Part shown: piece after piece, positions 59,381-64,000 of the stretch
How the letters are laid out: each line of letters starts with the position of its first letter
Numbering within the stretch: position 1 is the first letter of the stretch
Program-made: the position numbers and the translations under genes
Notes under the pieces: generated by a model
What the model saw: only the letters and a program-made list of their open reading frames with translations
The model's database searches: none
Told to the model about the DNA's origin: nothing
From: RHKX01 sp046330285
GTDB lineage: Bacteria > Actinomycetota > Thermoleophilia > Solirubrobacterales > 70-9
Assembly (NCBI GenBank): GCA_046330285.1
Contig: JAXLSX010000008.1
Span: forward strand, 1-64,000
Reading direction: 5' to 3'
DNA: 64,000 nucleotides

Positions 59381-59974
59381 TTGAACGATCATCAGGGAAA
59401 CCACGAGAACGAAGCGGGGTCGCTTGCGGAGTCGCTGACCGGCCAGGTTGCGCGTCTCGCCGCAAGCGCCCGGGAAACGGCCGCTTCGATCGAGGCTGAG
59501 GGGGCATCGCGGCGGGACGCCTCCCAGCTCGGCGACGAGTTGATCGACGCGGTGACGCAGCGCATCGAGCGCATCGCAGACGACTGCGACGACCTCGAGC
59601 GGATTCTCGACGGCTTCCGTTCACTCGCCGTCCCGGGCGGGGATGCCGAGAGCGATTCGCCGATCGAAGCCGGTGGGGACGAGTTGGACGAGCCGTTCCC
59701 CGGGGACGTGAGCGATCCCGCCGACCTCGATGACGAGGACGACGAGGCCGAATTCGGACCGCCGGCGGCGGTTGGACCGCGACCGGATCCGCCACGGATC
59801 TCCGAGGGAGTACGTCTTCTCGCGACGCAGATGTCGGTCGCCGGCAGCAGCGTCGGAGAGATCGCACAGCGCCTTCGCGACGAATTCGGGGTCAAGGATT
59901 CAGAGGAACAGGTGCGTGAGCTCTTCGGTGAGCCGCAGTCCGCGAGTCGCGGCTCCTCTCCGCCTTCGGCCTGA
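59381..59974 (+). CDS. Acidic soluble protein of unknown function
   Basis: A 197-residue protein with no membrane segment. An N-terminal helical part (about 15-85, 'ESLTGQVARLAASARETAASIEAEG' and 'DAVTQRIERIADDCDDLERILDGF') probably forms a coiled coil. Next comes a very acidic linker (about 88-130) and a small C-terminal helical domain ('GVRLLATQMSVAGSSVGEIAQRLRDEFGVKDSEEQVRELFG') that looks like a helix-turn-helix. The TTG at 59381 has GGAGAA 5 nt ahead. It could be a regulatory or adaptor protein for the flanking polysaccharide genes; this is inference, and no family is recognised. Confidence 0.75.
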   Translation: MNDHQGNHENEAGSLAESLTGQVARLAASARETAASIEAEGASRRDASQLGDELIDAVTQRIERIADDCDDLERILDGFRSLAVPGGDAESDSPIEAGGDELDEPFPGDVSDPADLDDEDDEAEFGPPAAVGPRPDPPRISEGVRLLATQMSVAGSSVGEIAQRLRDEFGVKDSEEQVRELFGEPQSASRGSSPPSA

Positions 59975-60004
59975 CGCTGTCGCTTGCAGCCTGCGGTTCG
60001 GGCC

Positions 60005-60033
60005 TTGCGGGCGTCCTCGCTTCGGCCTATACT
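60005..60033 (+). promoter_or_regulatory. Sigma70-like promoter ahead of LPFTG protein gene
   Basis: TTGCGG (60005-60010) and TATACT (60028-60033) are 17 nt apart, the best -35/-10 pair in the window. The leader would be about 70 nt long and ends with AGAGGGGA before the ATG. Confidence 0.7.
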
Positions 60034-60110
60034 GCCGCCCCTGAAGTCGGGAACCGATTCCCGTAAGCAATCCGGGAACAGAATCCTGGGCAAGAGGGGA
60101 CTCAATCAAG

Positions 60111-60407
60111 ATGATCCGTTCCAACCGTTCCATCCGTCGTCTCGGTGCACTGTTCGTGGCCGTTCTCATCTCCGCGCTGCTCGTTCCTGCGGGCGCCTTC
60201 GCGCAGGGTCTGAGCCCCACTGACGAGCAGTACAACCAGGGCGTGGTCGGCGTGGCATCCAGCGACGGCGGTAGCAGTGGCTCGATCAGTGAACTGCCGT
60301 TCACGGGCCTCGACGTTGCCGCCATCGCACTGATCGGCATCGGCCTCGTCGGCGCCGGATTCGTCATCCGTCGCGCTTCGCGCGAGGGCGACAACAGCGT
60401 CAGCTAA
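60111..60407 (+). CDS. Small LPXTG-type wall-anchored protein
   Basis: A 98-residue exported protein. The signal peptide covers about 1-31 (cut after 'GAFA'), then a 30-residue Gly/Ser/Asp-rich mature part, the sorting motif LPFTG at 62-66, a hydrophobic helix (about 68-87) and a positive tail ('RRASRE'). This is the full cell-wall sorting signal layout; sortase would join the Thr to the wall. The mature segment is only about 35 residues, so it can hardly be an enzyme. It may be a tiny wall acceptor or spacer. It lies convergent to the O-antigen ligase-like gene (4-nt overlap), and no sortase gene is in the window. Confidence 0.85.
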   Translation: MIRSNRSIRRLGALFVAVLISALLVPAGAFAQGLSPTDEQYNQGVVGVASSDGGSSGSISELPFTGLDVAAIALIGIGLVGAGFVIRRASREGDNSVS

Positions 60408-62407
60408 CCGGAATCCGAACTTGAATCGCCGCCGGTCCCGTTGAGCCGGCGGCGTAAGTCCGCAACCGACTCGGAGTTCGGGTTGAGTTCCTGCGCGCGA
60501 TCGAGCGCCGCAAGGGCAGCGTCGCGATCCGAATTCGCGAGCGCCCGAGCGGCCAGCATGTAGCCGCGCCAGTCGTCCGGCGCGCGATCGCTTGCCCTGC
60601 GTGCCGCGTCGACGGCACGCGCGTCGTCGCCCGCGAGGCGGGCGATCTCCGACTCGACGAGCAGCGGCGTGTCCGCCAACGGGTTCAGGGCTGCAGCGTT
60701 TCCAAGGGCCGTGAAGGCGCCCTCGGGGTCACTTCGCCAGGCTTCGGCGGCGTCGAGGGTCAGCCGCTCAGAAGCGAACGCCGGAACCGCGATGAGCGCC
60801 AGGACGCCCGCGACGGCTGCAGCCATACCGCGGATCCGGGGCGCCAGGGGCTTGAAGACGAGGGTCGCTGGTGCGCACGCGGAGCCCAGGAGGGCGAAGG
60901 CGGGCGCGAACAGCGCTCCGAAGAACCACGACCAGTCGACTGCCGACTGCGCCACCAGCGCGGCCGTCACGGCCATCGCCGTAGCGCTCAGCACAGCACT
61001 CTCGGGACCGAGACGGCGGGATCGCAACGCGCCGCCGACACCGGCGACGAACGCGAGGCAGACGAGGAACAGACCGACGAATCCGAGCTCGCCGAGCATC
61101 TCGAGCGGGAGGCTGTGTGCGTTCCGCGGCTCCTCGGAGCCATCGCCCTCGAGCAGGTAGGCGGATCGGAACGAGCCCGCCCCTCCACCCGCGACCGGGT
61201 TGTCCAGCGCCTGGCCGACCGCCACGCCCCAGAAGTCGATCCGATTCAGTCCTCCGCTGTAGGTGAATCGAGAGCCTTCCACCGGGGTGTAGCTCTCGCC
61301 GCTGGAGGCCGGCGAGCCGAAGCGGTCCTTGACGGCGCTGACGGGGTTCCCGATGACTGCGATCAACAGCCCGACAGCGATGACGGCGGCAATGCCGAGA
61401 GCGATCAGGGACTTGCGCTTGTCGGGGCGCCGGACCCGGACGTCCCGGCCCTGCCACTCGATCGCGGAGACGGTTGCCGAGATGGCGGCCCCGAGGACTC
61501 CGGCCGCGGCGGCGGCGGTCGCTCCCTTTTGAAGCTCGCTCAGGGCCGACGGCGTCCCGGCGGCGTCGAACGGCGCGAGCAGATGGGAGAAGACGATGGC
61601 GACTGGGGCGACGGCGATGACGATCGCGACGGTGGTCCGCACCCGGTTCGGTCCCGCGAGGACGACCACGAGCAATCCGGCGGCCAGAGCCAGCAGCGAT
61701 CCTCGCGACTGGCTGATCGTCGCGAGTGCGAGGCTCGTCGCGGCGAGGGCGGCGAGGACGGCTCGCAGCGGCGGGGGGGTCCGCGGTCGCGCCAGCAGCG
61801 GCAGCGACGCGACTGCGACCAGGACGAAGAACGCCGCATCGGCGTTCCGGTAGCCGAACGGGAAGTCGAGCGTCCCGTCGAGATCGACGAGTTGCTTGAC
61901 GTCATCGCCGGTCCAGATGGCCACCAATACGGTCAGCGCCGTGATCGCACCGGCTCCGAGGAGCGGCGCGATCGAGAGCAGCATCCGTCGGCGCAGCGAG
62001 ACGACGAGGGTGAGCCCGAGGGCGAAACACGCCGCGTAGACGGCCGTGCGTTGGGCGTAATCCGCGGCGAGGTCGGGGGCCGGACTCCAGACGATCGAAA
62101 CCGCGGTCCACGCGGCGAGGGCGAGCAGCGCCGTGAGTGCGAGTACATGGAGGCCGTGCGGCGAGATCGGCAGGCGCGCGAAGAGGACGACCACGATCAA
62201 CACCAGATAGGCAACGATCGCCCCGGGAAGCAGGACCGTCCCGAAGAACGCGCCCTCTCCCAGCGCCCACCATGTCCAGAGGCCGAGCATCGTCGCGCCG
62301 ATCAGGACTGCCGCGATCCGGTTGTCGGTCGGGATCGAAGCCATTCGAGATGTGGGCCCCGGGGAGCCCACACGCGATCGCGCGGCGGTCGGCATGCGCG
62401 CAATCAT
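60404..62407 (-). CDS. O-antigen ligase family protein with C-terminal TPR-like region
   Basis: A 667-residue membrane protein with about 13 helices. The outer loop with 'DNPVAGGGAGSFRSAYLLEGDG' and the next helix 'NAHSLPLEMLGELGFVGLFLVCLAFVAG' form the Wzy_C signature. After a final helix, about 110 outer residues ('AAEAWRSDPEGAFTALGNAAALNPLADTPLLVESEIARLAGDDARAV' and onwards) are helical repeats like TPRs. ATG 62407 with GGAGGG ahead is chosen over ATG further upstream. A ligase or glycan-to-protein transfer role is as likely as polymerase. It is the second Wzy-type gene of the locus. Confidence 0.88.
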   Translation of the reverse strand: MIARMPTAARSRVGSPGPTSRMASIPTDNRIAAVLIGATMLGLWTWWALGEGAFFGTVLLPGAIVAYLVLIVVVLFARLPISPHGLHVLALTALLALAAWTAVSIVWSPAPDLAADYAQRTAVYAACFALGLTLVVSLRRRMLLSIAPLLGAGAITALTVLVAIWTGDDVKQLVDLDGTLDFPFGYRNADAAFFVLVAVASLPLLARPRTPPPLRAVLAALAATSLALATISQSRGSLLALAAGLLVVVLAGPNRVRTTVAIVIAVAPVAIVFSHLLAPFDAAGTPSALSELQKGATAAAAAGVLGAAISATVSAIEWQGRDVRVRRPDKRKSLIALGIAAVIAVGLLIAVIGNPVSAVKDRFGSPASSGESYTPVEGSRFTYSGGLNRIDFWGVAVGQALDNPVAGGGAGSFRSAYLLEGDGSEEPRNAHSLPLEMLGELGFVGLFLVCLAFVAGVGGALRSRRLGPESAVLSATAMAVTAALVAQSAVDWSWFFGALFAPAFALLGSACAPATLVFKPLAPRIRGMAAAVAGVLALIAVPAFASERLTLDAAEAWRSDPEGAFTALGNAAALNPLADTPLLVESEIARLAGDDARAVDAARRASDRAPDDWRGYMLAARALANSDRDAALAALDRAQELNPNSESVADLRRRLNGTGGDSSSDSG

Positions 62408-62478
62408 GCACCACCCTCCAGTCGTCGTAGCCGCTTTCACCCGCCTCGGGCGGTGGCTCCGGGGCACCGTCGATCACC

Positions 62479-62484
62479 TACAGT
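62479..62484 (+). promoter_or_regulatory. Putative -10 box (TACAGT), leaderless promoter
   Basis: TACAGT ends 9 nt before the ATG at 62494, with no ribosome binding site between. Confidence 0.45.
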
Positions 62485-62493
62485 GGCGCCCGC

Positions 62494-63672
62494 ATGTCGG
62501 AGCAATCGCCGCACGCACCAGGGGTCAGCCCGCGCGTCGCCGTATACACCGACTACTCCTATCGGGCCCAGCACGGCCGGGTCTTCTCCGAACGTTCCTT
62601 CTCCCTCTTCATCGAGGCGATCGCCGACCGGCTAGGTGGATTGATCCTCCTCGGGCGCCTCGATCCTGCCCCGGGGGAGGGCCCCTACGAGGTCGGAGGC
62701 AACGTCGAGTTCGTTGCTCTTCCGTTCTACGGCTCGCTGACTAGTGTCCGCGACGTCCTCGCGGGGCTCCGGGGCTCCGCTCGGGCGTTCAGGCGGACGC
62801 TCGACGACGTCGAGGTCGTCTGGCTGCTCGGACCACACCCGATTGGCCTCCTCTTCGCGCTCTTGGCTTTAGCCCGGCGCCGGAAGGTGATCCTCGGGGT
62901 CCGTCAGGACCTGCCCGTTTATGTGCGATCCCGGCACCCCGGAAGGCTCGGCCTGCGGGCGGCCGCTGCCGTTCTCGAGTGGGCGTGGCGGGCGCTCGGC
63001 TGCATCACCGGGACGGTTGCCGTCGGCCCTCAGCTCGCGGCCAACTACTCGCGTGGACGCGGCGCTCTTCCGATCTCGGTTTCCCTCGTAAGGCGCGAAG
63101 ACCTCGCCGATCCGCCATCGCCGGAGGAGCCCGGGGTCCCGTTGAGGATTCTCTCCGTCGGCCGGGTCGAAACCGAGAAGAACCCGCTCCTGCTTGCGGA
63201 CGTTCTGGCGGGACTGCAGCGATCCGGGGTCGACTGCGTCCTGCAGGTCTGCGGAGACGGGGACATGCTCCCGGAGCTGGAGGCTCGGCTGGAGGAACTC
63301 GGAGTGCGCGACCGTGCCGAGCTCGACGGTTACGTGCAGCATGAGGCCCTGCAGCACTCATATTCGGCCGCGGACGTCTTTCTCCACGTCTCGTGGACGG
63401 AGGGCCTTCCGCAGGTGCTCCTCGAGGCGTTTGCGGCGAATCTCCCGGTTGTGGCGACTGACGTCGGTGGCATCGCCGCAGAGTTCGGGGATGCGGTCGA
63501 GCTGATCCCGGCCGGGAACGCGGCTGCTGCCTGTGCCGCCGTCGAGAGAGTTGCGACGGACCTCGCCCTGCGGAAGCGCCTGATGGCTGCGGGTCGCGCG
63601 ACGATGGACGGCCGGACCCTCGAGGACGAAGCAGAGCGTGTGGCTTCCTACCTCACGGAAGGCACCCGATGA
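62494..63672 (+). CDS. GT4-family glycosyltransferase
   Basis: A 392-residue GT-B transferase. The acceptor domain begins 'RVAVYTDYSYRAQHGRVFSERSFSLFIEAIADRLGGLILLG', and the donor domain has 'LRILSVGRVETEKNPLLLADVLAGL' and 'DVFLHVSWTEGLPQVLLEAFAANLPVVATDVGGIAAEF' (E-x7-E). Its TGA overlaps the ATG of the last gene, so both are in one unit. Divergent from the O-antigen ligase-like gene, with 86 nt between the starts. Confidence 0.93.
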   Translation: MSEQSPHAPGVSPRVAVYTDYSYRAQHGRVFSERSFSLFIEAIADRLGGLILLGRLDPAPGEGPYEVGGNVEFVALPFYGSLTSVRDVLAGLRGSARAFRRTLDDVEVVWLLGPHPIGLLFALLALARRRKVILGVRQDLPVYVRSRHPGRLGLRAAAAVLEWAWRALGCITGTVAVGPQLAANYSRGRGALPISVSLVRREDLADPPSPEEPGVPLRILSVGRVETEKNPLLLADVLAGLQRSGVDCVLQVCGDGDMLPELEARLEELGVRDRAELDGYVQHEALQHSYSAADVFLHVSWTEGLPQVLLEAFAANLPVVATDVGGIAAEFGDAVELIPAGNAAAACAAVERVATDLALRKRLMAAGRATMDGRTLEDEAERVASYLTEGTR

Positions 63673-64000
63673 CGCGCTCGGTCGTGACCGGCGGTGCCGG
63701 CTTCATCGGCTCGAACCTCGTGGACGCCCTCGTCCGGCGTGGCGACCAGGTACTGGTGATCGACGACCTCTCGACCGGTCGGGTATCCAACCTGACGGGC
63801 GCCCGGGCAGCCGGTGTCGACCTTCGGGTCACGGATCTCGGCGGCGCGGAGGCCAGGTCGGAGACGGTCGCGTTCGCACCGGACGTCGTCTTCCACCTCG
63901 GGGCACAGGCTGATGTAAGGCGCGCAGTGGCCGACCCGATCGACGACGCGCGCATCAACGTGCTCGGCACGATCAACGTACTCGAAGCCGCGCGCGAGTC
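63669..64000 (+). CDS. NAD-dependent epimerase (GalE-like), N-terminal part
   Basis: Starts at ATG 63669, overlapping the preceding stop (ATGA), and runs open to the end of the window (110 residues seen). 'SVVTGGAGFIGSNLVDALVRRGDQVLVIDDLSTG' is the NAD site of extended SDRs, and 'PDVVFHLGAQADVRRAVADPIDDARINVLGTINVLEAAR' is the standard continuation of UDP-glucose 4-epimerase-like enzymes. The catalytic YxxxK lies beyond the window. Probably supplies a nucleotide sugar to the polysaccharide locus. Confidence 0.9.
   Translation, partial: MTRSVVTGGAGFIGSNLVDALVRRGDQVLVIDDLSTGRVSNLTGARAAGVDLRVTDLGGAEARSETVAFAPDVVFHLGAQADVRRAVADPIDDARINVLGTINVLEAARE

Overview
The window is very GC-rich DNA with dense, short-spaced genes, frequent GTG/TTG starts, 4-nt start/stop overlaps, tRNA genes without an encoded CCA end, and many ATG starts placed 6-9 nt after a TANNNT box (apparent leaderless transcripts). 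Together with a WhiG/FliA-type sigma factor, an actinobacterial gene order (infC-rpmI-rplT-rRNA methyltransferase-pheS-pheT-argC-argJ-argB-argD) and an LPFTG-anchored protein, this points to a high-GC Gram-positive actinomycete. The abundance of FG-GAP, delta-60, Calx-beta and beta-helix surface proteins makes a deep-branching class such as Thermoleophilia (Solirubrobacterales) my best guess, but that is inference.

Region 1 (1-6.0 kb): tail of an extended SDR epimerase, an L,D-transpeptidase, a Xer recombinase, a WhiG-like sigma factor, a zinc-ribbon protein overlapping an RNase HI, and a secreted delta-60 repeat protein. Region 2 (6.0-25.8 kb): a mixed chromosomal stretch with tRNA-Gly, tRNA-Cys and tRNA-Val, an ECF sigma factor with a membrane partner, a hydrolase/PI-PLC pair, a lipoprotein cytochrome c, several small secreted proteins and lipoproteins of unknown function, a GH5 glycosidase, two FG-GAP/VCBS surface proteins and an acyl-CoA dehydrogenase.

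Region 3 (25.8-43.1 kb): a multispanning membrane protein, then the translation and arginine block: thrS, a short leaderless leader ORF, infC, two tandem DegT-family sugar aminotransferases inserted before rpmI-rplT, a TrmH-type RNA methyltransferase, pheS-pheT, and argC-argJ-argB-argD. The usual argF and argR do not follow; a GT4 glycosyltransferase does.

Region 4 (43.1-64 kb): a surface polysaccharide locus with the parts of a Wzx/Wzy-type pathway: NAD-dependent epimerases, a sugar nucleotidyltransferase, five GT4 and one GT2 glycosyltransferases (plus the GT4 at 42 kb), an FkbM methyltransferase, a NodB-like deacetylase, a flippase, two Wzy/WaaL-type membrane proteins, a Wzz/BY-kinase fusion, two beta-helix proteins and a tiny LPFTG protein. 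The most striking feature is a 776-bp direct repeat, differing at one base by eye, shared by the two beta-helix genes, which bracket the flippase and one glycosyltransferase. No CRISPR array, rRNA, transposase or phage gene was seen, and no stretch over 300 bases lacks a gene.
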